Source: an uncultured Saprospiraceae bacterium (GTDB lineage Bacteria; Bacteroidota; Bacteroidia; Chitinophagales; Saprospiraceae). From it: a stretch of DNA of 64,000 nt. Below the pieces are notes generated by a model. That model saw nothing but the letters and a program-made list of their open reading frames with translations, was not told the DNA's origin and did no database searches. The stretch is taken from contig CALSOU010000003.1 of NCBI GenBank assembly GCA_943788055.1, forward strand, positions 1-64,000, written 5' to 3'. Shown here piece after piece: positions 37,399-46,118 of this stretch (positions within the stretch are counted from its first letter, which is position 1; every line of letters begins with the position of its first letter). A program made the position numbers and the translations under genes.

Positions 37399-38796
37399 TT
37401 ATTTTCCAATACAAAACCTCGTAAAAATTGAATCAAGTAGATCATCCGTCGATATCTCCCCCGTGATCTCACCTAGATGGTGTAATGACCGACGGATATC
37501 CATTGCGATAAAATCACCAGTAATTCCAGTGTCAAGACCATTCATAACTGCGTCCAAGGCTTCGTGAGCTTTGTGTAATGCATCGTAATGACGGGTATTG
37601 CTGACAATGGTTTCGTCCATCATCGAATTATCGTCAATGACCGTTTGATAGAGTTTTTCTTTAAGATATTCAACATTCATCTTGTGTAGTGCAGAGGTCG
37701 TAATCAGATTGTCTGCATTGATTAATCCTTCCTTATGATACTCAACTGGGTCAAGCTGCGGATATAAGTCCATCTTGTTGGCAACAAATAGCTTTTTGCT
37801 TTTGGAGGTCAACGCTGCGCTACTTTCTAGGAATTTATCAACGTCTTCCCACAAGTCGGCAGGACGAGACTCTGTTACATCAAATAGATAAATCACCAGT
37901 CGTGATTGAGCTATTTTTTCGATGGTTTTTTCTACTCCGATTCGCTCAATTTCATCCTGAGCTTGACGTATACCAGCTGTGTCGATCAACCTAAATTGTA
38001 TACCTTGAATGTTCAAACTCTCTTCGATAGTATCACGAGTCGTACCTGCAATGTCACTGACGATTGCACGCTCTTCATTCAATAATGCATTGAGTAGCGT
38101 TGATTTACCAGCATTTGGGCGACCGGCGATAACTGTGGATACGCCGTTCTTTATCACATTTCCAAGGTGGAAGGATTGCAAGAGTCGTTGGATAACAGAT
38201 TGTATTTTTTCAACTAGGCGATTCAATTTTTGGAGATCAGCAAATTCTACATCTTCTTCTCCAAAATCCAATTCCAATTCAATCAGCGCCGCAAAATCAA
38301 TTAATTCTTGACGTAAATACTTGATTTCATCTGAAAAACCACCCCGCATTTGTTGCATGGCTAGCGCATGACTTCCTTCAGAGTCCGAGGCTATCAGATC
38401 AGCAACTGCCTCTGCTTGTGAAAGATCAAGTTGACCATTCAGAAATGCTCTAAGCGTGAATTCGCCCCTTTTGGCCATCCTAGCCCCTTTTCTCAGACAC
38501 AATTGAATTATTTGCTCAATAATATAAGGCGAACCATGACATGATATCTCGATGACGTCTTCTTTTGTATAAGACCTCGGCGCTTTAAAAACAGAGGCGA
38601 CACATTCATCAATAATCTTGTCGTGTTCATCCACGATTTTACCATAATTTACTGTGTTTCCTTCCACTTTTTCTAAGTTTTTACCCCTAAAAAAAGCATC
38701 AACTAAAGGAATGGTTTTTGGTCCGGACAGTCGAATGACACCGATGGCGCCTTGGCCTGGTGGTGTGGAAAGTGCGACAATGGTATCTTGTGTCAT
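37399..38796 (-). CDS. mnmE: tRNA uridine-5-carboxymethylaminomethyl GTPase MnmE
   Basis: MnmE with MnmG modifies U34 of tRNAs. 465 residues: N-terminal folate-binding domain (IVALSTPPGQGAIGVIRLSG), central helical domain, G domain with GRPNAGKSTLLNAL, DTAGIRQA and NKMD, and the C-terminal cysteine motif FCIGK. All family features are present. Confidence 0.97.
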   Translation of the reverse strand: MTQDTIVALSTPPGQGAIGVIRLSGPKTIPLVDAFFRGKNLEKVEGNTVNYGKIVDEHDKIIDECVASVFKAPRSYTKEDVIEISCHGSPYIIEQIIQLCLRKGARMAKRGEFTLRAFLNGQLDLSQAEAVADLIASDSEGSHALAMQQMRGGFSDEIKYLRQELIDFAALIELELDFGEEDVEFADLQKLNRLVEKIQSVIQRLLQSFHLGNVIKNGVSTVIAGRPNAGKSTLLNALLNEERAIVSDIAGTTRDTIEESLNIQGIQFRLIDTAGIRQAQDEIERIGVEKTIEKIAQSRLVIYLFDVTESRPADLWEDVDKFLESSAALTSKSKKLFVANKMDLYPQLDPVEYHKEGLINADNLITTSALHKMNVEYLKEKLYQTVIDDNSMMDETIVSNTRHYDALHKAHEALDAVMNGLDTGITGDFIAMDIRRSLHHLGEITGEISTDDLLDSIFTRFCIGK

Positions 38797-38824
38797 ATGT
38801 GCATGAATTCAATTGAATGAAAAG

Positions 38825-38832
38825 CAAAAATA
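38825..38832 (-). promoter_or_regulatory. Candidate -7 element for mnmE
   Basis: TATTTTTG on the minus strand, about 29 bp upstream of the mnmE start, matches TAnnTTTG. The -33 position has TTTA rather than TTTG. Confidence 0.4.
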
Positions 38833-38896
38833 GCTGTATTCATACTAAATTCGGCTATTTCTTTGGTGTCATTGAAACACTCCTAAGAGAAAATGG

Positions 38897-39580
38897 TTAT
38901 TCGGAAAAATTGGCTAGTTGTTTTTCCCAGTTATACTTTTTGAACCTCAATTTATATCCTGATAGATCTTGATCTAAAGCCCGTCCTATTTTATCGAGTG
39001 CTCCTTTTTTACCGCCAAAATCTCCTGAAAACCAACTTAAAAGGGCAGAAGTTGTGACAGTTTTATGATTTGTATCAATATCGGTCTTACCTTCTAGGAA
39101 TGAAACCGTAGCCATTTCCAATTGTTGATCAATCCTTTCAGTATCGTAGAAGGCAATTGGAGGACAACTAACAGCCCCACAATTTAAAGCAAAATGAATT
39201 CGGTAGTCGATTTTATGAACAGCGAGTTTGCGAATAATTGCTGGTGTAAAAATTTGCGGTAGATAACCTTTCGACCATTTCCAGCGATATCTCCTTAAGA
39301 TCCCGTGTTCGATGTCATCTAAGGAGAATGACTCTCCGGCGATCTTAATATCAATTCGATTGTAGATGCTTCCTTGTGACTTATTATGATTCATAGCAAG
39401 AATCTGATAATAGGCATTGTATATATTGATCCAGAAAGTCTTTAATGCATTTTCAGAACTCAATTCTTGTTGGAGATTATCTAGGGAGTAGGATGCTAAT
39501 TCTTTTTGCTCCTCATGTACTGATTCCTCATTTTTTACTTTTAAAAGTAAGCGTCCTGATAGTTCGGTTATTCCTTTCAC
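38897..39580 (-). CDS. DUF547-family protein
   Basis: 227 residues, no clear signal peptide. Family motifs: FWINIYNAYYQILAMN, SLDDIEHGILRR, IHFALNCGAVSCPPIAFYD and ATVSFLEG. The Asn-Cys region suggests a catalytic Cys-His pair, and the fold is thought to be related to papain-like or transglutaminase proteins, but no activity is known. It starts with GTG (39580). A TATTTTTG element lies only a few bases before it. Confidence 0.85.
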   Translation of the reverse strand: MKGITELSGRLLLKVKNEESVHEEQKELASYSLDNLQQELSSENALKTFWINIYNAYYQILAMNHNKSQGSIYNRIDIKIAGESFSLDDIEHGILRRYRWKWSKGYLPQIFTPAIIRKLAVHKIDYRIHFALNCGAVSCPPIAFYDTERIDQQLEMATVSFLEGKTDIDTNHKTVTTSALLSWFSGDFGGKKGALDKIGRALDQDLSGYKLRFKKYNWEKQLANFSE

Positions 39581-39584
39581 ATTG

Positions 39585-39592
39585 CAAAAATA
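39585..39592 (-). promoter_or_regulatory. Candidate -7 element for the DUF547 gene
   Basis: TATTTTTG on the minus strand, ending four bases before the GTG start. If active, the transcript would be almost leaderless. Confidence 0.35.
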
Positions 39593-39762
39593 CTAGACTT
39601 TGGGGTTTTGTTTGAGTTTACTTCCGACTTCATAGCTTTTAATATCTGCAAATAAAGCAATTCCAAATTTCACGGAGAGATAATTAAGTTTTGTATTCAA
39701 TTTGGAATCAAAAGCAAATGAAAATCAACGAGTTGAACAACTTCTATAAGTAATTAGAGACT

Positions 39763-39794
39763 TTTGGCTGTTCAGATAGTATAGTCTATTTTTG
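39763..39794 (+). promoter_or_regulatory. Bacteroidota-type promoter for the M16 gene
   Basis: TTTG (39763-39766), a 20-bp spacer and TATTTTTG (39787-39794) make a complete -33/-7 pair. It includes the TTG 39792, which therefore cannot be the start codon; the GTG at 39813 fits a transcript beginning near 39800. Confidence 0.55.
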
Positions 39795-39812
39795 CGTGCT
39801 AAATTCAATAGC

Positions 39813-41087
39813 GTGCAACACGATTCCACTCGAATTCACGGACCGAAAATATCTTCGATTCAACATGTTCCTTTACCTCAGTTTTATCTCATGGAGCTGG
39901 ATAATGGCATACCCGTTTATTACATAAATGATGGTTCGCAAGAACTCTGTAAGTTGGATGTGGTTTTTACAGGTGGACGTCATGCTGAGGAAAAAGCGAC
40001 ACAAGCAAGGGCGACGGGTTCATTAGTAAAGGAAGGAAGTACTAAGATGAAGTCTTCGGATATGTCATCATTCTTTGATTATTACGGTGCCTCGTACAAT
40101 TGTCGTAGTTCACTTGATTTTACTACTTTCACACTGTTTAGTCTTAGCAAGTACTTTTCTGAATTAGTAGGGACGTTTCGAGATATGGTTTTTGATCCAG
40201 TTTTTCCTGAAGATGAGTTGGTCAAATTCAAAAAGAATAGCATTGAAAGGCTGGCAATGGATTCAGCCAAGAACGAAGTGATGAGCTACCGTTATTTGAC
40301 TGAAGAATTATTCGGTGCAGATCACGTCTATGGTTATAATAGCACGGAGAATAGTCTAAATAGTCTGAATCGCGCAGACTTGATCAGCTTCCATAAACAT
40401 ATGGTCGAACATCAAATCTGTACCATTTTTCTGACCGGCCGCTATTCTTCAGATGTTTTGACGGAACTGAATAAGAACTTTGGACAGCACAGCTATAAGG
40501 GTGACCACAAGATAGCATATCAGCAAACGCGTTTAAGATCTCATAAAAAGAGAAGTCCTGCTCCTAACTCTCTGCAAAGTGCGATTAGACTGGGCCGTCA
40601 TTTCGGATCAAAAAGACATGAACACTACGCAGAACTTAGTTTCTTGAATAATGTATTTGGAGGCTTCTTTGGCTCTCGACTCATGCGGAACATCAGGGAG
40701 GAAAAAGGTTATACCTACAACATCTATTCTGATATCGACAGCATGATGTTTGATGGGTATTTTTATATTGCTTCTGAATTAGATAAAGTACACGTTGAAC
40801 CGGCACTTGAGGAAATCTACAAAGAGATGGATATGCTGTGTACAGATCTGGTAGGTGAGGATGAGCTAGAAATGAATCGAAACTATATTCTAGGAAATTT
40901 ACTGAATTCTGTTGATGGACCTTTTCAAGCAATAAGGCTGATCAAATCAGCAATTCTTAATAACCAAGACCTAGATGATATTCATCAGATAATTCAAAAG
41001 TTTACTGAACTTTCTGCAGAAGAATTGCGCGAAACAGCTCGGTTGTACTTAAAGCCTTCAGAATATATAGAGGTAATTATTGGTTAA
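39813..41087 (+). CDS. M16-family peptidase-like protein, catalytically inactive subunit
   Basis: About 425 residues. The fold is M16: GGRHAEEKATQARATGSLV at the N-terminal position where active members have HxxEH; here it reads TGSLVKEGS, so no zinc site. The second half keeps the Arg-Tyr pair GFFGSRLMRNIREEKGYTY, typical of the non-catalytic partner that holds substrate. In Bacteroidota an active M16 gene normally sits next to it, but none does here. Start: GTG 39813, supported by the promoter; no ATG is available. Confidence 0.85.
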   Translation: MQHDSTRIHGPKISSIQHVPLPQFYLMELDNGIPVYYINDGSQELCKLDVVFTGGRHAEEKATQARATGSLVKEGSTKMKSSDMSSFFDYYGASYNCRSSLDFTTFTLFSLSKYFSELVGTFRDMVFDPVFPEDELVKFKKNSIERLAMDSAKNEVMSYRYLTEELFGADHVYGYNSTENSLNSLNRADLISFHKHMVEHQICTIFLTGRYSSDVLTELNKNFGQHSYKGDHKIAYQQTRLRSHKKRSPAPNSLQSAIRLGRHFGSKRHEHYAELSFLNNVFGGFFGSRLMRNIREEKGYTYNIYSDIDSMMFDGYFYIASELDKVHVEPALEEIYKEMDMLCTDLVGEDELEMNRNYILGNLLNSVDGPFQAIRLIKSAILNNQDLDDIHQIIQKFTELSAEELRETARLYLKPSEYIEVIIG

Positions 41088-41124
41088 TGCAGGTTTAAGA
41101 TGCCTAAAGACAAAGACTAAACAT

Positions 41125-41160
41125 AGAAAGCGCTTTTGTCTCGTAGACAAAGCGCTTTCT
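41125..41160. terminator. Bidirectional terminator between convergent genes
   Basis: AGAAAGCGCTTTTGTCT and AGACAAAGCGCTTTCT form a long stem with one bulged T around a 3-nt loop. It lies between the M16 gene (plus) and the barrel genes (minus), ending transcription from both sides. Confidence 0.8.
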
Positions 41161-41180
41161 ATTTGACGTGTTTTTCTTTA

Positions 41181-41708
41181 TTATCGCGTGAAGTTGTACA
41201 TTATGCCTAGACCAAAGGCCTGACCAAAAACTCCACCTCCGTCATCAAATGAATCGACAAAGTATAGTCCTAAACCATTTCTAAGATCAAGATCAAGGTT
41301 TCGACCTAATTTAAATGTGGTTTGAACACCAGCACTAACTGCAAAAATACTTCCTTCGCTTACATAGGCACCGCCGAGAGCTCCAATCGCAGAAAACTCA
41401 ACGAATGACGTGCGATGTATTTTGCGTAAAAATCCGACTGACCCCATAATGAACACTTCGTTAGCAGCATAGATAGGAAGTAGGGTGAGTTGAACACCAT
41501 TATTCCCAGTATTATATCGGTAAGTAGGACCAGCACCCATCATGGTGCCACCATTAAAGCCAAATTGATGTGTATATTCTGTCGTCTCCTTTGTTTTTTT
41601 CTTCTTTCTTTTTTTGCTGCTTTGCGCAAACATGACTGAACTAGAAACAAGAATAAGGCATAAAAGGAGAAGCCATTTACCTGCGTAATTATTTATTTGT
41701 TTTTTCAT
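41181..41708 (-). CDS. Outer-membrane beta-barrel protein, paralog A
   Basis: 175 residues. Signal peptide to about residue 29 (VMFAQS), a lysine-rich patch (KKRKKKKTKETTEY), then amphipathic strands (HQFGFNGGTMMGAGPTYRYN; LDLRNGLGLYF; AFGLGIMYNFTR). Ends in an aromatic-Thr-Arg. Family not named. It is the shorter copy of the upstream gene and 9 bp downstream of it, so the two make a tandem pair. Confidence 0.75.
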   Translation of the reverse strand: MKKQINNYAGKWLLLLCLILVSSSVMFAQSSKKRKKKKTKETTEYTHQFGFNGGTMMGAGPTYRYNTGNNGVQLTLLPIYAANEVFIMGSVGFLRKIHRTSFVEFSAIGALGGAYVSEGSIFAVSAGVQTTFKLGRNLDLDLRNGLGLYFVDSFDDGGGVFGQAFGLGIMYNFTR

Positions 41709-41717
41709 GATCGTCTT

Positions 41718-42260
41718 TTAGTAGTAAAGGTTGTACAATAGTGCAGTACCAATTGTTGGTAATAAAGAAAAACTATCTCCGCCAATACCATAAGCACCAA
41801 ATCCAAGATGTAATTCCCAATTTAATTGGTCACCAAGGTGTAAATCAATTTGAGGAGCGATACCAAACTGTAAAGAACTGTTCCACTCATCGTTGAAATC
41901 ATTTCCCGTGCGAATTTCACCACCAACTAACAAAGAAAAGTCGACAACCCTTCGACGAAAAAAGTATCTATTATAATTTACACCAATTTGATTTCTTCCA
42001 AATCCATCATCAAGAAAGCCTCCGTTATCTGTACTGAACGCAATGATCGGAGCAATGGAAACTGATATGCCGTCCATTCCTTTCGTAAATCTATAGGTAA
42101 AACCGCCGCCGTTTGCTGTAGCAGCTGTATAACCAAATTGGTGCCTGCTTTCGAATTTTATTCTCATTAGATCCCTATCCTCAGAATCTTGCGCAGCTCC
42201 TTGCTGGACAAATAGACCAATGAAAAGAAGAGAAGCAAATAGCACTTTCAAAATTTTCAT
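41718..42260 (-). CDS. Outer-membrane beta-barrel protein, paralog B
   Basis: 180 residues. Signal peptide to about residue 23 (QQGAAQD). It shares HQFGYTAATANGGGFTYRF, GISVSIAPIIAFS and a C-terminal barrel (GIGGDSFSLLPTIGTALLYN) with paralog A. Together they look like a small porin-type family of unknown role. Confidence 0.75.
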   Translation of the reverse strand: MKILKVLFASLLFIGLFVQQGAAQDSEDRDLMRIKFESRHQFGYTAATANGGGFTYRFTKGMDGISVSIAPIIAFSTDNGGFLDDGFGRNQIGVNYNRYFFRRRVVDFSLLVGGEIRTGNDFNDEWNSSLQFGIAPQIDLHLGDQLNWELHLGFGAYGIGGDSFSLLPTIGTALLYNLYY

Positions 42261-42434
42261 GATAATAAATATTTAATTAGATAAAAGTTTATTGGTATGC
42301 TTTTAAGGTAAAGTTAAACTAATTATTGTCATTCTGATCTATTTCAGTCAATTCAGCACCTGACCCTGGTCATTCTTGGTTTATCGGAAATAAAGCAATA
42401 ACAAGACTATTAGATAATACAATTTGTCTGTTTC

Positions 42435-44546
42435 CTAAGGCATTAACACGTCTAATAGCGCAATTGCTGCTTCAGCGATGTGTGTTCCAGGTCCAAAAAC
42501 AGCTGCCACCCCATGTTCAAATAAGAAATCGTAATCTTTTTGCGGTATCACCCCACCAACGACTAACAAAATATCATCTCGGTTCAGAGCTTTTAGAGCA
42601 TTCATAGTGTCAGGTACTAATGTTTTATGACCTGCAGCTAGAGAGGAGATTCCTAAAATATGTACATCGTTTTCCATCGCTTGTTTGGCGGCTTCTTCGG
42701 GGGTTTGAAACAGAGGCCCTATGTCCACATCAAAGCCAATATCTGCAAAACTAGTTGCTACAACCTTGGCGCCTCGATCATGTCCATCTTGACCCAATTT
42801 AGCAATCATGATTCTTGGTCTCCGTCCTTGTTGAGCAGCAAATTCATTCGTTTTTTTACGTGCTTCAGCAACTTTATCATTCTCTTTCATTTCTTTACTA
42901 TATACGCCACTTACGACATGAGTCGGAGCTGAATATCGTCCAAAAACAAGCTCCAAAGCATCAGAAATTTCGCCCAATGTTGCACGATCATGAGCACATT
43001 TTACAGCTAGTTCAAGCAAGTTTCCATCTGATCTAGCACCTTCTGTGAGTGCTTTGAGTGAAGCTTGAACTTTTTGTTCGTCCCGCTCGGATTTTATCTT
43101 TTGGATTCGTGCAATCTGACTATTTCTTACTTCTTCATTATTGATCTCTAGTGTTTCAAGAGAAGCACTATCTTCTACTTGGAAAACGTTTAGACCAACG
43201 ATCGATAATTTGCCCGCATCAATCTGTGCTTGTCTTTTAGTAGCCGCTTCTTCTATACGAAGTTTTGGTATTCCCTTTTCAATTGCTTTGACCATACCAC
43301 CAAGCGATTCGATTTCAGCCATATGCTTTTTGGCCTTGAGGTATAGCTGTTCTGTAAGCGATTCTACGTAATGTGAACCATCCCATGGATCGATATATTT
43401 CGTAATGTCAGTATTTTGCTGAAGGAACTTCTGCGTTTCACGAGCAATCTTGGCTGAATAATCGGTCGGAAGAGCAATCGCTTCATCCAAAGAATTGGTG
43501 TGTAAACTCTGCGTTCCTCCAAATGCAGCTGCAGTCGCCTCAATTAACGTCCTTGCGATGTTGTTGAATGGATCTTGCTCCGTGAGACTGTAACCACTCG
43601 TCTGACTATGCGTTCTCAAGGAGCCCGTTTTAGCTTTCTTGGGATTAAATTGCTGTACAACCTCTGCCCAAAGTCTCCTTCCCGCACGCATCTTCGCAAT
43701 TTCTACAAAGTAGTGCATCCCGATACCCCAGAAGAAGCTAAATCTTGGAACAAAGGCATCCACTTCAAGCCCTGCCTTCATACCCGCTCGGATATATTCT
43801 AGCCCATCGGCAAGTGTATACGCCAATTCAAGATCTGCAGGCGCACCCGCTTCATGCATGTGATATCCACTGATGGAAATTGAATTGAAACGAGGCATAT
43901 TTTTACTCGTGTAACCGAAAATATCAGATATGATGCGCATCGAAGGAGATGGTGGATAGATGTAGGTGTTTCGTACCATAAACTCCTTGAGAATATCATT
44001 CTGTATTGTTCCTGATAATGATGCTTTTGGCACACCCTGCTCTTCTGCATTGGCAATAAAGAAAGCCATTATGGGAATTACGGCTCCGTTCATAGTCATG
44101 GAAACGGACATTTTATCGAGCGGAATCTGATCAAAAAGCAATCGCATATCTTCGATTGTATCGATGGCAACACCCGCCATTCCAATATCTCCTTTTACTC
44201 GAGGATGATCGCTGTCATAACCTCGATGCGTAGCAAGGTCAAAAGCTACCGATAAGCCCTTTTGGCCCGCAGCCAAATTTCTTCTATAAAAGGCATTACT
44301 TTCTTCCGCCGTTGAGAATCCAGCATATTGACGAATCGTCCAAGGTCTTCCTGTGTACATACTTGCGTACGGACCTTGAAGAAAAGGTGGAAAACCGGAT
44401 TGAAAAGGACTAGGTTCACTTTTAAGTTCAGCCTTGAGTTCGAAACCTTCCGGACTCTTCCATGTTCCTGATTCTACAAGGTTGTTTGAAACATTGAAAT
44501 CTAGTGGAAGCTTCGTAAAGTGTGTGTACTTTTTTGATGTTGCCAT
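42435..44546 (-). CDS. mutB: Methylmalonyl-CoA mutase, large subunit
   Basis: Adenosylcobalamin-dependent interconversion of methylmalonyl-CoA and succinyl-CoA. 703 residues with the substrate-barrel motifs [38 protein letters not shown] and [19 protein letters not shown], and the C-terminal B12-binding DxHxxG motif in [18 protein letters not shown]. Bacteroidota usually have a heterodimer, but the small subunit gene is not adjacent here. The upstream neighbour is a glycosyltransferase. Confidence 0.95.
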   Translation of the reverse strand: MATSKKYTHFTKLPLDFNVSNNLVESGTWKSPEGFELKAELKSEPSPFQSGFPPFLQGPYASMYTGRPWTIRQYAGFSTAEESNAFYRRNLAAGQKGLSVAFDLATHRGYDSDHPRVKGDIGMAGVAIDTIEDMRLLFDQIPLDKMSVSMTMNGAVIPIMAFFIANAEEQGVPKASLSGTIQNDILKEFMVRNTYIYPPSPSMRIISDIFGYTSKNMPRFNSISISGYHMHEAGAPADLELAYTLADGLEYIRAGMKAGLEVDAFVPRFSFFWGIGMHYFVEIAKMRAGRRLWAEVVQQFNPKKAKTGSLRTHSQTSGYSLTEQDPFNNIARTLIEATAAAFGGTQSLHTNSLDEAIALPTDYSAKIARETQKFLQQNTDITKYIDPWDGSHYVESLTEQLYLKAKKHMAEIESLGGMVKAIEKGIPKLRIEEAATKRQAQIDAGKLSIVGLNVFQVEDSASLETLEINNEEVRNSQIARIQKIKSERDEQKVQASLKALTEGARSDGNLLELAVKCAHDRATLGEISDALELVFGRYSAPTHVVSGVYSKEMKENDKVAEARKKTNEFAAQQGRRPRIMIAKLGQDGHDRGAKVVATSFADIGFDVDIGPLFQTPEEAAKQAMENDVHILGISSLAAGHKTLVPDTMNALKALNRDDILLVVGGVIPQKDYDFLFEHGVAAVFGPGTHIAEAAIALLDVLMP

Positions 44547-44564
44547 GCCACTAAGATAAAGAAC

Positions 44565-45305
44565 CTAAGCGTAAATTTTACTTTTGAAAAGTCCCCACTT
44601 AGATAGTCTGTGTTGAATGGAAACGCGTAATACACCTAGCCCATATTTCGTACTTCGCGCCAGATTTATGGAAGATGCTTCCTCAAAATATTTGGTCGGG
44701 CAAGTAACTTCTGCAATGTCGAAGCCTTTGTAGATAATCTGTGATAGCATCTCATTATCGAACACAAAGTCGTCAGAGTTATCATTGAAAGCAATACTCT
44801 GTAAAACTTCTTTTGAAAATGCACGATATCCAGTGTGGTATTCAGATAGTTTGTAGTTGATAAGAAGGTTCTGAGTCAAGGTTAGAAAGCGATTTGCGAT
44901 GTATTTATATATTGGCATCCCCCCTTTTAGGGCTCCCTTTCCTAGAATTCTAGAACCTAGAACCACTGGAAAAAGGTCATCTCCTATGATATTTACCATT
45001 GATGGAATTAACTTCGGAGTATATTGATAATCAGGATGCAGCATGACCACGATATCGCCACCTAGAGCCAGAGCCTTGTTGTACAGTGATTTTTGATTTC
45101 CACCATAGCCCTTATTGGTCTCGTGCGCAATTATATGCTCAATACCAAGGCGTTTCGCTTCCTCTATTGTCTCATCTTTACTTGCGTCATCGCAGAGAAT
45201 AATCTCATCAACAAGATCCATAGGGATTTCACGATACGTTCGTTCCAAGGTTTTAGCTGCATTATATGCAGGCAGAACTACAACTACTTTCTTATTCTGA
45301 TACAT
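44565..45305 (-). CDS. Glycosyltransferase family 2, dolichyl-phosphate-mannose synthase-like
   Basis: About 246 residues. GT-A fold: VVVVLPAYNAAKTLERTYRE at the start, DEIILCDDASKDET (DxD-like), HETNKGYGGNQKSLYNKAL and DIVVMLHPDYQYTPKLI. Acceptor unknown; relatives transfer sugars to polyprenyl phosphate. The frame is open to 45479, but the upstream 58 codons run through a non-coding repeat element; Met at 45305 (MYQNKKVVVVLP) is the start. Confidence 0.9.
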   Translation of the reverse strand: MYQNKKVVVVLPAYNAAKTLERTYREIPMDLVDEIILCDDASKDETIEEAKRLGIEHIIAHETNKGYGGNQKSLYNKALALGGDIVVMLHPDYQYTPKLIPSMVNIIGDDLFPVVLGSRILGKGALKGGMPIYKYIANRFLTLTQNLLINYKLSEYHTGYRAFSKEVLQSIAFNDNSDDFVFDNEMLSQIIYKGFDIAEVTCPTKYFEEASSINLARSTKYGLGVLRVSIQHRLSKWGLFKSKIYA

Positions 45306-45365
45306 GGGCGTAAATATAGTTTTTTTTGCTTTTCGTACTAGCAGTAATATTGGAGCATTTGGGAT

Positions 45366-45445
45366 GTGGGCGTCCGTACGCGCTATCTGCTCATATCCTT
45401 CCTCGCATAGCTCGTCGGAACCCGCTTCTATCGCTGACGCGGGCG
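45366..45445. repeat. Candidate dispersed palindromic element between GT2 and NTF2-like gene
   Basis: A GC-rich stretch in AT-rich surroundings. It has outer arms GCGTC (45370-45374) and GACGC (45436-45440), an inner TTCC/GGAA pair, and the motifs CGCTATCTGCTCATATCC and CCGCTTCTATCGCTGACGC. The layout resembles, from memory, short intergenic elements scattered in Bacteroidota genomes. It directly precedes the truncated NTF2-like gene. No second copy is in the window. Confidence 0.5.
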
Positions 45446-45810
45446 TCATTAGAAAATTTACCTTTTGTTGTGAACCCAAAGTGATTCAGAATTACTTTGA
45501 TGGCTGGCTCACGGGTGATACTAACTTGGTTGGTTCAGCAATGCATGCAACATGCAATCTTAAGTATGTAAAAGATGGGAAGATTAGCAAACGTAATCGA
45601 ACAGAATATCTTAGCGGTTTCAAGCCAAGACCACGTCTTGAAAACGCTGAAGGGAGAATACTAAGTATCGATATTACTAGAACGGCAGCAGAAGAAAAGG
45701 CCGAATTAGAAACTGAAAATCGTCTTTTGACAGATTATTTCAACCTGCTGAAAGAAGGAGATCGCTGGTATATTACAGATAAGGTATCGACCAATATTAG
45801 TAAAAAGTAG
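45445..45810 (+). pseudogene. NTF2-like (lumazine-binding family) protein, 5'-truncated
   Basis: The residues VIQNYFDGWLTGDTNLVGSA, MHATCNLKYVKDGKISKRNR, YLSGFKPRPRLENAEGRILS and LLTDYFNLLKEGDRWYITDK are a clear secreted NTF2-like protein of the lumazine-binding group. Intact members begin with a signal peptide directly before this. Here the frame instead runs into the palindromic element and has no plausible start, so the signal sequence is probably lost through the element. About 120 of an expected 150 residues survive. Confidence 0.65.
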
Positions 45811-45878
45811 GAAAGTTCTCTTGTTTATTTTGTTACTAGAAAGCACTGATACAGCCTTTGGTGGAATCTCGGTTTGAA

Positions 45879-45906
45879 GGTACAAAGGTGCTACTCCCAC
45901 GGAGTT
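45879..45906. repeat. REP-like palindromic repeat, copy 1
   Basis: GGTACAAAGGTGCTACTCCC followed by ACGGAGTT. It shares with copy 2 the pattern TACAAxGGT, CTCCxACxGAG. The core can form a short hairpin (CTCC/GGAG). It resembles repeats common in Bacteroidota intergenic DNA. Confidence 0.5.
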
Positions 45907-45929
45907 TATGATATTTTTAGCAGTTAAGA

Positions 45930-45958
45930 ACTACAATGGTTTCGCTCCTACAGAGCTT
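45930..45958. repeat. REP-like palindromic repeat, copy 2
   Basis: ACTACAATGGTTTCGCTCCT followed by ACAGAGCTT, 51 bp after copy 1 in the same orientation. The core GCTC/GAGC forms a hairpin. Confidence 0.5.
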
Positions 45959-46118
45959 GGTGTATGAGAATTTGAAGCGCCCCATGTCCTCGACGCCTTA
46001 GCCTTGTATCTTCACTACGCATAATAATCGTAATTGTTCAGCCTTAACTTAGCAAGTGCGGCACCTTGTCTTATTATAACGACAATTGTAAACTTGACAA
46101 AAAAATTTGGCGAAACGC

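Larger units (their letters stand above)
45811..46118. other. 308-bp gap with repeat pair
   Basis: Non-coding stretch between the NTF2-like relic and the FemAB-like gene. It holds the two short palindromic repeats listed separately at 45879 and 45930. No gene is seen. Confidence 0.5.

Noticed and set aside
39792-39794. TTG as start codon of the M16 gene
   Set aside because: It lies inside the -7 promoter element; the transcript would begin after it.
41125-41160. Long stem as an attachment site or inverted-repeat element end
   Set aside because: It lies exactly between the ends of convergent genes and has no partner, so it is a bidirectional terminator.
45306-45479. 58-codon N-terminal extension of the family-2 glycosyltransferase
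   Set aside because: The family N-terminus begins at VVVVLPAYN; the extension runs through the GC-rich repeat and has no conserved features.
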